Shown piece after piece: positions 20,245 through 30,589 of a stretch of DNA of 64,000 nucleotides. Source of the stretch: Nocardioides pantholopis. Its GTDB lineage: Bacteria > Actinomycetota > Actinomycetes > Propionibacteriales > Nocardioidaceae. The position numbers and the translations under genes are program-made. The notes below the pieces were generated by a model. That model made no database searches, was not told where the DNA came from, and saw only the letters and a list, made by a program, of their open reading frames with translations. Position 1 is the first letter of the stretch, and the number at the start of each line of letters is the position of its first letter. The stretch covers positions 1 through 64,000 of the forward strand of contig NZ_CP033324.1 in assembly GCF_003710085.1 (NCBI RefSeq). Reading direction: 5' to 3'.

Positions 20245-21558
20245 GTGCCGACGCTGCTTGCCCCGCGTTACTGGGGGGCGCACCTCCTGGCCCTCGCGGC
20301 GGTGACCGTGACCGTCCTCCTCGGCCTCTGGCAGCTCGAGTCGTGGCAGGCCGTGCGCGAGGACTCGGCCGCGGACCTGACACGCGAGCAGCCCGAGCCG
20401 CTCGCCGCCGTGATCGGCCCCGACGACCCGTTCCCCGGCGAGGACGTCGGGCAGCCGGTGGTGGTGGCGGGCACCTGGCTGCCGGAGAGCACTGTCTACG
20501 TCTCCGGGCGCGAGAGCGACGGGCGGGACGGCTACTGGGTCGTGACCCCGTTGGCGATCGGGGAGCCCGACGGTCCGGCGCTGCCGATCGTGCGTGGCTG
20601 GACCGCTGACGTCGAGACCGCGCCGGCCCCGCCGACCGGGAGCGCCGAGCTCGTGGCGTGGCTGCAGCCCACCGAGGGCACCAACGTCGCCGACGAGGAC
20701 CGCACCGACGACATCCTCCCGCAGGTGCGGACCGCCGACCTGATCCAGCACGTCGACCAGGACCTCTACGGCGCCTACGCGATCGTCGCCGACGAGGTGG
20801 CGCCCGGGGACTGGCCCACCGGCGCCGCGGCGACCAACGACGGCACCGCCGGTCTCGAGCCGGCCGAGCTCGACCAGCTCCCGACCACCGCGGCGTTCAG
20901 CGGGCTGCGCAACTTCCTCTACGCGCTCGAGTGGTTTCTGTTCGGGGGCTTCGTCGTGTTCCTGTGGTGGCGCTGGGCGCGCGACACCGTGGCGCTGGAG
21001 GGGCGGGTCGCCGAGGAGGTCGCCGCCGGAGCCGCTGCGGACGGCTCGTCGGTGGCCGCCGGCGGCGCTGTGGCCGGGACCACGACCCTGCTGGCCCCGG
21101 CCGAGGTACGCCGCAGCCTGGCGCGCCGGCGCGGTAGCGTCGGTGGCGTGAACCGCCCGCTGCTCGCCTACCGCGTGATGGCCTACATCGTCGGCGTCCT
21201 GCTCATCGTGCTGTGCCTGATCGGCGTCCCGCTCGGCAACTTCGACGGCAGCTCGATGTGGGGGATCTTCCCCTCGACCCCCGAGCTGGTCAGTCCCGGC
21301 TCCGGTTGGCAGGAGTTCGGCGAGGCGATCAGCGGCTACCTCGGCGTCGCCCACGGCTGGCTCTACATGATCTTCCTCGGCTCGGCGTTCTTCCTGGCCC
21401 GGCGCGAGGGCTGGGAGCCGACCTTCACGATCGTCACGCTGCTGTGCGGCACGATCCCGGTCCTCAGCTTCTGGGCCGAGCACCGCGCGGTCCAGCGGGT
21501 GCGCGCCGACGAGGCCGCCGACCTGGCCGAGGCCCAGGCCGCGAGCGCCCAGCCCTAG
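20245..21558 (+). CDS. SURF1-family protein fused in frame to DUF3817
   Basis: A 437-residue open frame with two parts. Residues 1-245 are SURF1-like: membrane segment (about 10-28) with the LGLWQLESW motif, an extracytoplasmic domain, and a second membrane segment (about 222-243). SURF1 proteins assist cytochrome c oxidase assembly. Residues 302-437 form a DUF3817 membrane domain starting NRPLLAYRVMAYIVGVLLIV and containing GVAHGWLYMIFL. The linker (250-300) is Ala/Gly-rich. DUF3817 is usually a separate gene, and GTG 21148 has its own -10-like box, so two products are possible. This is the first core gene after the island. Confidence 0.82.
   Translation: MPTLLAPRYWGAHLLALAAVTVTVLLGLWQLESWQAVREDSAADLTREQPEPLAAVIGPDDPFPGEDVGQPVVVAGTWLPESTVYVSGRESDGRDGYWVVTPLAIGEPDGPALPIVRGWTADVETAPAPPTGSAELVAWLQPTEGTNVADEDRTDDILPQVRTADLIQHVDQDLYGAYAIVADEVAPGDWPTGAAATNDGTAGLEPAELDQLPTTAAFSGLRNFLYALEWFLFGGFVVFLWWRWARDTVALEGRVAEEVAAGAAADGSSVAAGGAVAGTTTLLAPAEVRRSLARRRGSVGGVNRPLLAYRVMAYIVGVLLIVLCLIGVPLGNFDGSSMWGIFPSTPELVSPGSGWQEFGEAISGYLGVAHGWLYMIFLGSAFFLARREGWEPTFTIVTLLCGTIPVLSFWAEHRAVQRVRADEAADLAEAQAASAQP
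21135..21140 (+). promoter_or_regulatory. Internal -10 box before the DUF3817 start
   Basis: TAGCGT, 7 nt, then in-frame GTG 21148, where the DUF3817 domain begins. The spacing matches the leaderless starts elsewhere in the window. Confidence 0.4.
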
Positions 21559-21581
21559 ACGCAAACCCTTAGAAACGACCA

Positions 21582-21611
21582 GACCGGCCGGAGGCTCGCC
21601 TCCGGCCGGTC
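21582..21611. terminator. Bidirectional terminator
   Basis: Perfect 13-bp stem GACCGGCCGGAGG / CCTCCGGCCGGTC with a 4-nt loop, between the convergent SURF1-DUF3817 gene and the Ala-rich protein gene. Confidence 0.75.
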
Positions 21612-21633
21612 GTCGTCAGTGCGGGTGCTGGTG

Positions 21634-22269
21634 TTACGGGCGGTCGTCGATCGGGACGACGTCGGCCGGGTCGTCCGGCGTGGTGGCCGCGTGAGCGCCC
21701 CCGGTCGAGTCGGCGATCGCCTCGTCGGGCGAGGCACCCCCGTGGTCGTCCTCGGTGGCCGTCGGCGGCGGGGACGGCACGTACGAGGACTGCCAGTTGT
21801 CGCCACCGGAGTCGCCGCGGAGCCGGTTGACGATGAAGCCGACCGCACCGGCGAGCACGCCGACCAGGAAGATCTTCTTGACCTTCCCGCCCTTCTTCGG
21901 CTCGGGCTCGGGCTCGGCCATCAGCTCGGCGAGCTTCGCGTCCGCCATGGTCTTGGCGGCCACTGCCTTCTCGGCGGCCAGCGCGACGCCGGAGGCGACC
22001 ACGGGGGCCGCCTTCGCCTTGGCGTCGGCGAGCGCGGGGCCGGCCTTCTCGCGCGCGTCGGCGGCGTACGTCGCCGCCTTCACGCGGGCGTCGGCGAGCG
22101 CCGGAGCGGCCTTGTCCCGGGCGTCGGTCAGGGCCGGGCGGGCGGTGTCCTCGACGAACTCACCGATGGCCTCGCGGGCCTGCGCTACGGCGGACTCGAC
22201 CTGCGGCCGCACCGTCACCACGTAGTCGGAGGCCTGATCGAGGAGGGACTTCTTCTTGCGGAGACGCAT
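21634..22269 (-). CDS. Ala-rich helical-repeat membrane-anchored protein
   Basis: A 211-residue protein of unknown function. Residues 20-115 are strongly alanine-rich with recurring PALADARxKAA-like units of about 11 residues, suggesting an amphipathic apolipoprotein-like helix. A basic stretch KKGGKVKK then leads into one membrane segment (about 134-150, [15 protein letters not shown]). The last 60 residues are acidic, Pro/Thr-rich and probably disordered. It is divergent from the cyclophilin gene across a 223-bp gap and convergent with SURF1-DUF3817. Similar proteins are common and unstudied in the Nocardioidaceae, as far as I know. Confidence 0.7.
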   Translation of the reverse strand: MRLRKKKSLLDQASDYVVTVRPQVESAVAQAREAIGEFVEDTARPALTDARDKAAPALADARVKAATYAADAREKAGPALADAKAKAAPVVASGVALAAEKAVAAKTMADAKLAELMAEPEPEPKKGGKVKKIFLVGVLAGAVGFIVNRLRGDSGGDNWQSSYVPSPPPTATEDDHGGASPDEAIADSTGGAHAATTPDDPADVVPIDDRP

Positions 22270-22492
22270 TGCGTCACTTCCTCTCGTTCGGTCATTGCCA
22301 TTCGATCACCTCACCCCCGGCTTGGACCAGGAGCGACCGGGGCGGCGGGCAACTTGCGGCCCGTGCGAGGATCGACGGCGCGACGACGCGTTCGTCGCAC
22401 GAGGGTGCAGTACCCACCGACGCGTTTCGACAACGACGGGCCGCGGACGGCGGGCTCCCCTCACCCCCACCGAACTCAGCAGAAGGGCAGAC

Positions 22493-23005
22493 ATGGCTGA
22501 CCAGCAGGCCATCCTCCACACCAACCGGGGCGACATCGTCCTGAACCTCTTCCCGAACCACGCGCCGGAGACGGTCGCGAACTTCGTGGGTCTCGCCAAG
22601 GGCGAGAAGTCCTACGACGCCGGGAACGGCAAGACCGGCCCGTTCTACGACGGCCTGACCTTCCACCGGGTCATCGACGGGTTCATGATCCAGGGCGGCT
22701 GCCCCCTCGGCACCGGCACCGGCGGCCCCGGCTACACGTTCAAGGACGAGCCGCACCCCGAGCTCACCTTCGACAAGCCCTACCTGCTCGCCATGGCCAA
22801 CGCCGGCCCGGGTACCAACGGCTCGCAGTTCTTCATCACGGTCGGCCCCACGCCGCACCTGAACTTCAAGCACACGATCTTCGGTGAGGTCGCCGACCAG
22901 GCCTCGCGCGACGTGGTCGACGCGATCGGCACGACCAAGACCGGCCCCGGCGACCGCCCGGTCGAGCCCGTGGTCATCGAGTCCGTCGAGATCATCGGCG
23001 CCTGA
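22493..23005 (+). CDS. ppiA: Peptidyl-prolyl cis-trans isomerase, cyclophilin type
   Basis: A 170-residue cytoplasmic cyclophilin that speeds prolyl isomerisation. Core motifs visible: [20 protein letters not shown] with catalytic Arg, [18 protein letters not shown], and [11 protein letters not shown] (Trp replaced by His in the cyclosporin-contact position, as often in bacteria). ATG 22493 follows AGAAGG and gives [13 protein letters not shown], a normal start without a signal peptide. Its place near crgA and the kinase operon matches mycobacteria. The rhomboid gene follows after 15 bp, so the two may be co-transcribed. Confidence 0.94.
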   Translation: MADQQAILHTNRGDIVLNLFPNHAPETVANFVGLAKGEKSYDAGNGKTGPFYDGLTFHRVIDGFMIQGGCPLGTGTGGPGYTFKDEPHPELTFDKPYLLAMANAGPGTNGSQFFITVGPTPHLNFKHTIFGEVADQASRDVVDAIGTTKTGPGDRPVEPVVIESVEIIGA

Positions 23006-23020
23006 GGCACTGCATCTCGC

Positions 23021-23947
23021 ATGACGCAACCTCCGACTCCCGAGACCGGGGTGCCGACCTGTTATCGGCACCCCGGCCGGGAGTCGTACATCCGCTGCCA
23101 GCGCTGTGACCGGCCGATCTGCCCGGACTGCATGCGCGACGCCGCCGTGGGCTTCCAGTGCCCGGACTGCGTCGCCGAGGGCGCCCGCACCACCCGGCAG
23201 GCGCGCACGACGTACGGCGGTCGTCCGACCACCCGCCCCGGGGTCGTCTCGCTGACCCTGATCGGGCTGAACGTCGCGGTCTTCGCGCTGGTGGTGCTCA
23301 GCGGCTACCGGGACAGCCGGCTGCTCGACTGGCTGATGCTGCGCCCCAACGGGCTGTGCTGGCTGGAGGGCCGCGGCGGCTTCGACGTCGCGCGCGAGGC
23401 CTGCACCGGCGGTGGTGGCGAGTGGCTGCCCGGCGTCGCCGACGGCGCGGTGTGGCAGGTGCTGACGTCGGCCTTCACCCACGTCTCGCTGCTGCACATC
23501 GCCTTCAACATGCTCGCGCTCTACGTGCTCGGGCCGCAGCTCGAGGCCGTGCTGGGCCGCGCCCGGTTCCTCGCGCTCTACCTCCTCTCGGCGCTCGCCG
23601 GCTCGGCCGCGGTGCTGTGGTTCGGTGGGGAGTACCAGCCGGTTCTCGGCGCCTCCGGCGCCGTGTGGGGCCTGATGGCCGCCCTGCTGATCATCGGCCG
23701 CAAGTCCGGTGCCGACGTGTCCCAGCTGATGCTGTGGATCGGCATCAACGTGGTGATCACGTTCGTGGGCTCCAACATCTCCTGGCAGGGCCACCTCGGC
23801 GGCTTCGTCGGCGGCGCCCTGGTCGCCCTGGCGTTCGCCTACGCCCCCCGCGGCCGGCACCGCACGGCGTACCAGCTCGGCGGCGCCGGCGTGGTGCTCG
23901 TCCTGGTCGCGGTCGCCATCACGCTGCGCGCCCTCGCGCTGTCCTGA
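23021..23947 (+). CDS. Rhomboid intramembrane serine protease with zinc-ribbon N-terminus
   Basis: Cleaves membrane proteins within the bilayer. The 308-residue protein has a Cys/His-rich N-terminal zinc-binding region (C14, H17, C26, C29, C34, C37, C47, C50), about six membrane segments, catalytic Ser212 in GASGAVWG and catalytic His258 in GHLGGFVGG; the HIAFNM motif supplies the conserved Asn. The B-box-like N-terminus is typical of actinobacterial copies. It starts 15 bp after ppiA. Confidence 0.93.
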   Translation: MTQPPTPETGVPTCYRHPGRESYIRCQRCDRPICPDCMRDAAVGFQCPDCVAEGARTTRQARTTYGGRPTTRPGVVSLTLIGLNVAVFALVVLSGYRDSRLLDWLMLRPNGLCWLEGRGGFDVAREACTGGGGEWLPGVADGAVWQVLTSAFTHVSLLHIAFNMLALYVLGPQLEAVLGRARFLALYLLSALAGSAAVLWFGGEYQPVLGASGAVWGLMAALLIIGRKSGADVSQLMLWIGINVVITFVGSNISWQGHLGGFVGGALVALAFAYAPRGRHRTAYQLGGAGVVLVLVAVAITLRALALS

Positions 23948-24113
23948 GCCGCGCCCCCCTGGCGCACCGGAGGCCGGCCGTCCCGGCTCGCTCTCACCGC
24001 CATGCCCGAGGACTGCCCCAGAAGTGGCCCGCCCGCGAGGGGCTCGCGCGCCGGTCGGCGTCCCGGATCGGCGTCCCGCCGTCCGGGCTTCGGCGCGCCC
24101 CGGGAACCCGGCT

Positions 24114-24191
24114 CTGTCCACAGCTGTGGAATGACATGTGGAGAACTACACGCGTGTAGTTCTCCACAGGTTGTCCCCAGCCTGTGGACAA
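24114..24191. promoter_or_regulatory. Cluster of DnaA-box-like sites around a perfect 32-bp palindrome
   Basis: Five 9-mers within one base of TTRTCCACA: CTGTCCACA 24114-24122 (+), TGTGGAGAA 24137-24145 (-), TTCTCCACA 24160-24168 (+), TTGTCCCCA 24171-24179 (+), and TGTGGACAA 24183-24191 (-), the last perfect. The second and third are the two ends of a perfect palindrome, 24137-24168, whose left half is TGTGGAGAACTACACG. A second palindrome TCCACAGCTGTGGA spans 24117-24130. This could be a DnaA titration or control site, or a bidirectional terminator. Confidence 0.5.
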
Positions 24192-24230
24192 CCGGGGCGG
24201 TGGGTGGGGCCGGGCCGGACCGCGCCGGGG

Positions 24231-24366
24231 AGCGGTGAGCCTGCCACCTTCTGCGGACCGGAAAAGGTGGCCAGCTCACCGCTGCCAGCGCCCTGCGCGC
24301 GCAAAAGGTGGCCAGCTCACCGCTGCCAGCGCCCTGCGCGCGCAAACGGTGGCCAGCTCACCGCTG
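24231..24366. repeat. 53-nt palindromic repeat plus two extra right arms
   Basis: A full palindrome (24231-24283) has left arm AGCGGTGAGCCTGCCACCTT and right arm AAGGTGGCCAGCTCACCGCT (18 of 20 pair). The right arm and its GC-rich tail form a 41-nt unit repeated in tandem: 24262-24302 and 24303-24343, then a partial third at 24344-24366. The same 53-nt element occurs twice at 46.1 kb. Confidence 0.8.
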
Positions 24367-24453
24367 CGGGCGGGACCAGCGGCCCGAAACACAGAACCGC
24401 CGGCCATCCCGAGGGACGGCCGGCGGTCGTGGACACGCGGAGGAGGGTGTCGC

Positions 24454-24915
24454 TCACTCCCACTTGGTGGCGTAGGCGAAGCCCACGGCCATGAATCCGA
24501 TGCCGACGAACAGGTTCTTCTGGCCGAGGTCGTCGAAGACCGGCAGCGCCGAGAGGTCGTCGCTGAAGATGTAGAACAGGCAGATCCAGATCAGGCCGAT
24601 CAGGAAGCAGCCGAGCATGCCGACCACGACGCCCTGGCCGCGGCCGAGCGGGGTGGAGGGGTGGGCGGCGACGGCGAGGCCGAGCATCAGCAGGCCGAAG
24701 CCGATCAGGTAGTTCCAGTCGCCCAGGTCGGCCATGAACGCGGGCTTGCCCGCCTTGGCCTCGGGGTCGGTCGGGTCGGCCCACACCGCGACGTAGTAGT
24801 ACAGGGTCCAGGCGATGCCGGCCGCCATCATCAGCAGTGAGATGAGGAAGCGGACGGAGAAGACCCGGCTTCCCGTCGGGTCGACGTAGCGCTGGTCGGC
24901 CTTCGACTTGGTCAC
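24454..24915 (-). CDS. crgA: Cell division protein CrgA, four-helix form
   Basis: CrgA is a small membrane protein that bridges FtsZ, FtsI and other division proteins in actinobacteria. Most are 84-93 residues with two membrane segments. This one is 153 residues with four: about 20-43, 68-85, 93-115 and 133-148. The second half repeats the first in outline: a hydrophobic pair ending DWNYLIGFGLLMLGLAVA is echoed by KNLFVGIGFMAVGFAYATKW, the latter being the classical C-terminus. It is divergent from the DUF881 gene. The assignment rests on position and the C-terminal signature. Confidence 0.85.
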   Translation of the reverse strand: MTKSKADQRYVDPTGSRVFSVRFLISLLMMAAGIAWTLYYYVAVWADPTDPEAKAGKPAFMADLGDWNYLIGFGLLMLGLAVAAHPSTPLGRGQGVVVGMLGCFLIGLIWICLFYIFSDDLSALPVFDDLGQKNLFVGIGFMAVGFAYATKWE

Positions 24916-24967
24916 GCGTTCTCCTCGGTTCGGCGCACTGCCGCGACGACGGTCGCGGGTCCCCGGC

Positions 24968-24973
24968 TACCTT
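24968..24973 (+). promoter_or_regulatory. -10 box of the DUF881 gene, leaderless start
   Basis: TACCTT, 7 nt, then GTG 24981. No ribosome-binding site precedes the start. Confidence 0.45.
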
Positions 24974-24980
24974 AGTCGTC

Positions 24981-25793
24981 GTGCCCCCCGGATCTCACCT
25001 GAACCCCGGCCCGGGCCCCGGTCCCGAGCCGGGTCCGGACGCCGGACCGGGCGCGCCCCGGCCCGGACGGCGGCGCGCCTGGGCCATCGGCACCCCCGTG
25101 GTGGTGCTGCTCTGCGGGGGCCTGTTCGTGGCCAGCGCCGAGAACAGCGAGGGCACCGATCTGCGTCCGGGTCGCTACACCGACCTCGCCAGCCTGGTCA
25201 GCAACGAGTCGCGGGAGTACGAGCGGCTCGAGCGACGGGTCGCCGAGCTGACCGAGGACGTCGCAGCCCTGACCGAGCGGGTCCGCGACCGGGACGTGAA
25301 CCGCTACCGCCGGGAGATCGCCGAGCTGCGCGACCCGGCCGGAATGGTGCCGCGGCGCGGCGAGGGCGTCACGGTCACGCTCACCGACAGCGAGTCCGGC
25401 GTGGTCGAGGCGGCGGGCTCCGACGTCGATCTCAACCTGTTCCTGGTCCACCAGCAGGACATCCAGGCGGTGGTCAACGCGATGTGGGCCGGCGGGGCCG
25501 AGGCGGTCACCGTCCAGGGCAAGCGGATCGTCTCCACCACCGGCATCAAGTGCATCGGGAACTCGGTGAACCTCCAGGGCCGGCCCTACTCACCGCCTTA
25601 CGTGATCACCGGGGTCGGCAGCGCCGAGCAGATGCTGCAGTCGCTCGAGGCCGACGACGCGGTCGCGGAGTACCGCCGCCAGGCCGCACTCCCCGAGATC
25701 GCCGTCGGCTGGGAGCTGGAGACCGACGACGAGGTCACCGCTCCGGCGTACGACGGCCTGCTCGACCTCTCCTACGCTGAGCCGATCCGCTGA
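24981..25793 (+). CDS. DUF881 family protein
   Basis: A 270-residue protein. It has a Pro/Gly-rich N-terminus (1-30), one membrane segment (about 34-52), a coiled-coil region (about 72-105, with RLERRVAELTEDVAALTERV) and a DUF881 domain (about 118-245) including DLNLFLVHQQDIQAVVNAMW and the ISTTGIKCIGNSV-type motif. DUF881 proteins sit near division and kinase genes in Gram-positive bacteria; their role is unknown. The C-terminal 59 bp overlap the 3' end of pknB on the other strand. Confidence 0.85.
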   Translation: MPPGSHLNPGPGPGPEPGPDAGPGAPRPGRRRAWAIGTPVVVLLCGGLFVASAENSEGTDLRPGRYTDLASLVSNESREYERLERRVAELTEDVAALTERVRDRDVNRYRREIAELRDPAGMVPRRGEGVTVTLTDSESGVVEAAGSDVDLNLFLVHQQDIQAVVNAMWAGGAEAVTVQGKRIVSTTGIKCIGNSVNLQGRPYSPPYVITGVGSAEQMLQSLEADDAVAEYRRQAALPEIAVGWELETDDEVTAPAYDGLLDLSYAEPIR

Positions 25794-27587
25794 GCGGGGT
25801 CGCCCGCGCGACGGGCGGCACCCTCCGCTGCTCGGCCGGGGGCGGGACCACCGTGCTCGGGTCGGTCGGCAGGTCGGTGGTCGGCGGGTCGGTCGGCACG
25901 GTCGGCGTCGGGGTCGGCGTCGGCGTCGGCTTCACGAAGGTTGAGACGGTGATGTAGACGGTGGACCCGTCGTCCGCCTCGGTGCCAGCGGCCGGGTCCT
26001 GCTCGATCACGGTGCCCGCGGGCTGCGTGGTGTCGTCGGTCTCGAAGACCTTCGGGGCGAAGCCGCGGTCCTTGATCTTCTGCTCGGCCTGGCCACGCTT
26101 GTCGCCGACGACGTCGGGGACCTGCTCGAGACCGTCGGAGTAGAGGACCGTCACCGTGGAGCCGGCCGTCACGGACGTCCCGCCCGCCGGGTCGGTGCTC
26201 AGCACCTGTCCCTTGGGCTCGTCGGCCTCCTCCTCGCGCAGCTCGGGCACCAGGCCCAGGCCGGTGAGCCGGTCGCGTACGGCGTTGCGGCCCTGGCCGA
26301 CCAGGTCGGCGGGGATCGTCACCTGCGGCTTCCCGGTGGAGATCGTGAAGGTGACAGTGGTGCCGGGGTCGACGTACTTGCCGGCGACGGGCTCCTGGGT
26401 GCCGGGGATGACGCGGTTCGCGCGCACGGTGTCGGAGGCGGCCAGGTCGATGGTGCCGACCGTGAGCCCGGCGGCGCCGATGGCCTGGCGCGCCTGCGCC
26501 TCGGTCTTCCCGGTGAGGTCGGGGACCTGCTCCTGCTCCGCGGCGCCGGGGAAGAGCTGGGGCCACAGCAGCACGCCGGCCACGATCAGCGCCAGCACCA
26601 GCAGCACGGCCGCCGCGATCACCCCGCGGTTGCGCCGCTGCGGGTTCTCGGCGGCCGGTGGCCGGACCGTAGTGGGCTCCGGGTCGCTCTGCACCTGCGT
26701 CGCGGCGGTCGCGGGCGGCATGCTCGCCTCCACCGGCCGGCCGGCGAGGTAGCGCTCGATGTCGCTGCGCATGGCTGCCGCGGACTGGTAGCGGTCCTCC
26801 AGGCGCTTGGTCAGCGCCTTCATCACGATCGCGTCGATCTCCGGCGGCAGGTCGGTGTCGTGGTCCGACGGCGGCTGCGGCTGCTCGCGCACGTGCTGGT
26901 AGGCCACCGAGACCGGGCTGTCGCCCACGAACGGGGGCCGGCCGGTGAGCAGCTCGTAGAGCAGGCAGCCGGCCGAGTAGACGTCGGAGCGGGAGTCGAC
27001 GGTCTCCCCGCGCGCCTGCTCGGGGGAGAGGTACTGGGCGGTGCCCACGACGGCCGCGGTCTGGGTCATCGTGTTCGCGGCGTCGCTCATCGCCCGGGCG
27101 ATGCCGAAGTCCATCACCTTCACGTCGCCGCTGGGGGTCAGCATGACGTTGCCGGGCTTGATGTCGCGGTGGATGATCCCGGCGCGGTGGCTGTAGTCCA
27201 GGGCCGCGAGCACGCCGCTGGTGATCTCCAGGGCCCGCTCCGGCAGGATCTTGCGGCCCTCGCGCAGTACGTCGCGCAGCGTGCGGCCGGCGACGAACTC
27301 CATGACGATGTAGGGCTGGGCGACGCCCGAGCCGTCGGCTGCGGGCTCCTCGCCGGTGTCGTAGACCGCGACGATCGAGGGGTGGTTCAGCGACGCCGAG
27401 GACTGGGCCTCGCGACGGAAGCGCGCCTGGAAGGTGGCGTCGCTGGCGAGGTCGGTGCGCAGGCGCTTGATCGCCACGATCCGGCCCAGCCGGGTGTCGA
27501 CGCCCTTGCGCACCTCCGCCATCCCACCGCGGCCCAGCAGCTCGCCGAGCTCGTAGCGGCCGCCGACCAGGGTCGGCTGCGAGTCGC

Positions 27588-27591
<4 letters not shown>
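25735..27591 (-). CDS. pknB: Serine/threonine protein kinase with PASTA domains (PknB)
   Basis: A transmembrane kinase sensing peptidoglycan fragments and muropeptides. Of 618 residues, the kinase domain spans about 13-275: glycine loop LLGRGGMAEV, catalytic Lys42, HRD 141-143, DFG 161-163. The membrane segment is about 324-344. Three PASTA repeats follow, beginning near residues 354, 424 and 494. A Pro/Thr-rich tail then leads to a basic end, [19 protein letters not shown], encoded where the gene runs antisense into the DUF881 gene. ATG overlaps the pknA stop (ATGA). The basic end is atypical and may reflect loss of an earlier stop. Confidence 0.95.
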
Positions 27592-29116
<1,525 letters not shown>

Positions 29117-29120
<4 letters not shown>

Positions 29121-30589
29121 TTCTTGATCACCGCTTCCATGACAGCCTTCGCGATCGGTCCGCCGATCCGGCCACCGCCGATCTCCCCGCGCTCGATCGC
29201 CGCGGACTCGATCATCACGGCGACCGCGACCTCCGGGTCGTCGGCCGGGGCGAACGAGACGAACCAGGCGTACGGCGCGACGTCGTCCTGCCCGCTCTGC
29301 GCCGTACCGGTCTTGGCGCCCACCGAGACGCCGGGGATGGCCGCGGGGCTCGCGGTGCCGTCCTCGACGGTGGCGACCATCATCTTGGTCAGCTCGCTCG
29401 CGGTGGGCCCGCTCACGGCCTCGGAGTACTCCTCGGGCTGCGTGGTCTCGACGACGTCGAGGTCGGCGGACTGCACCTCGTCGACGACGTAGGGCCGCAT
29501 CACCACGCCGTTGTTGGCGATCCCGGCGGCGACCATCGCCATCTGCAGCGGGGTCGCGCGCACGTCGAACTGGCCGATGCCGCTCTGCCCGAGCTGCGGC
29601 TCGTTGGCGTCGTCGGGGAAGGTCGAGGCGGCCTCCGGCAGGTCCTCCAGGGCGGTGCTGTTGAACCCGAAGGCCTCCGCCTGCTCGCGCATCGCGTCGG
29701 CGCCGACCTCGACGGCCAGCCGCGCGAACGTGGTGTTGCAGGACTGCTCCATCGCCTGGCTGAACGGGATCCGGTCGGTGCCGCAGGAGCGGCCCTCGTT
29801 GTCGATCAGACCGGTGTCGCCCGAGGTCAGCGGGAGCTGGTACGTCGAGCCGCCGGGCACCTGGTCGTCGGCGGAGGCGTAGCTGCCGCTCTCCAGGGCC
29901 GCGGCGGCGGTGACGAGCTTGAACGTCGACCCGGGCGGCAGGGTCTTCTGGGTGCCGCGGTTCAGCAGCGGCTCGGCCGGGTCGTCGTTGAGCCGCGCCC
30001 ACTCCTTGCGGACCTCGCCGAAGTCGTGCGAGGCGAGCTTGTTGGGGTTGTAGCTGGGCGAGGAGACCATCGCCAGGACCTTGCCGGTCTTCGGCTCCAG
30101 CGCGACCACGGCGCCCTCGACGTCGCCGGGCACGCCGGTCAGCCCCTCCCAGGCGGCGTCCTGCGCGGCGCGGTCGAGGGTGACCTGCACGTTGCCGCCC
30201 TGGGTGCCGGAGTTGCTGAGCAGGTCGACCAGCCGGGTCACGAACAGCCGGTCGTCCTCGCCGGACAGCACCGCGTTCTGGGTCCGCTCGAGGCCCCCGG
30301 CGCCGAACTCGTAGGTGAAGTAGCCGGTGACCGGGGAGTACTTGAACGGCTCGGGGTAGGTGCGCAGGAACTCGTACTGGTCCTCGACCGGGATGCTCTC
30401 CGCGATCGGGCTGCGGCCCGCGACGATGGCCCCGCGCTCGGTGGAGTACGCCTCGTTGAAGACCCGCGCGTTGCCGGCGTGGTCGTTGAGGCTGGCGGAG
30501 CGGAAGTACTGCAGGTAGGTGGCGTTGGCCATCAGCGCCACGAACAGGACGAGGCAGAAGATGGCGACGGTGCGGATCGGCTTGTTCAT
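29117..30589 (-). CDS. pbpA: Penicillin-binding protein 2 (class B transpeptidase)
   Basis: A D,D-transpeptidase that cross-links peptidoglycan with RodA/FtsW-type polymerases. Of 490 residues, a membrane anchor lies at about 7-27, followed by the non-penicillin-binding module and the transpeptidase domain. The active-site motifs are all present: STFK in LPPGSTFKLV, SCN in MEQSCNTTF and KTG in GAKTGTAQ. Length fits mycobacterial PbpA. ATG 30589 overlaps the rodA stop (ATGA). It is a likely substrate or partner of the adjacent kinases. Confidence 0.96.

Larger units (their letters stand above)
23948..24453. other. 506-bp convergent intergenic region with DnaA-box cluster and palindromic repeats
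   Basis: No gene is supported here. From left to right it holds about 165 bp without obvious signals, the DnaA-box-like cluster with a 32-bp palindrome (24114-24191), a 53-nt palindromic repeat and its partial copies (24231-24366), and a short inverted repeat CCGCCGGCC.../GGCCGGCGG near 24401-24426 just past the crgA stop that could terminate crgA. Confidence 0.7.

Noticed and set aside
24262..24366. Tandem 41-nt repeats as a CRISPR array
   Set aside because: Units adjoin without spacers, the third is partial, and no cas genes are present.
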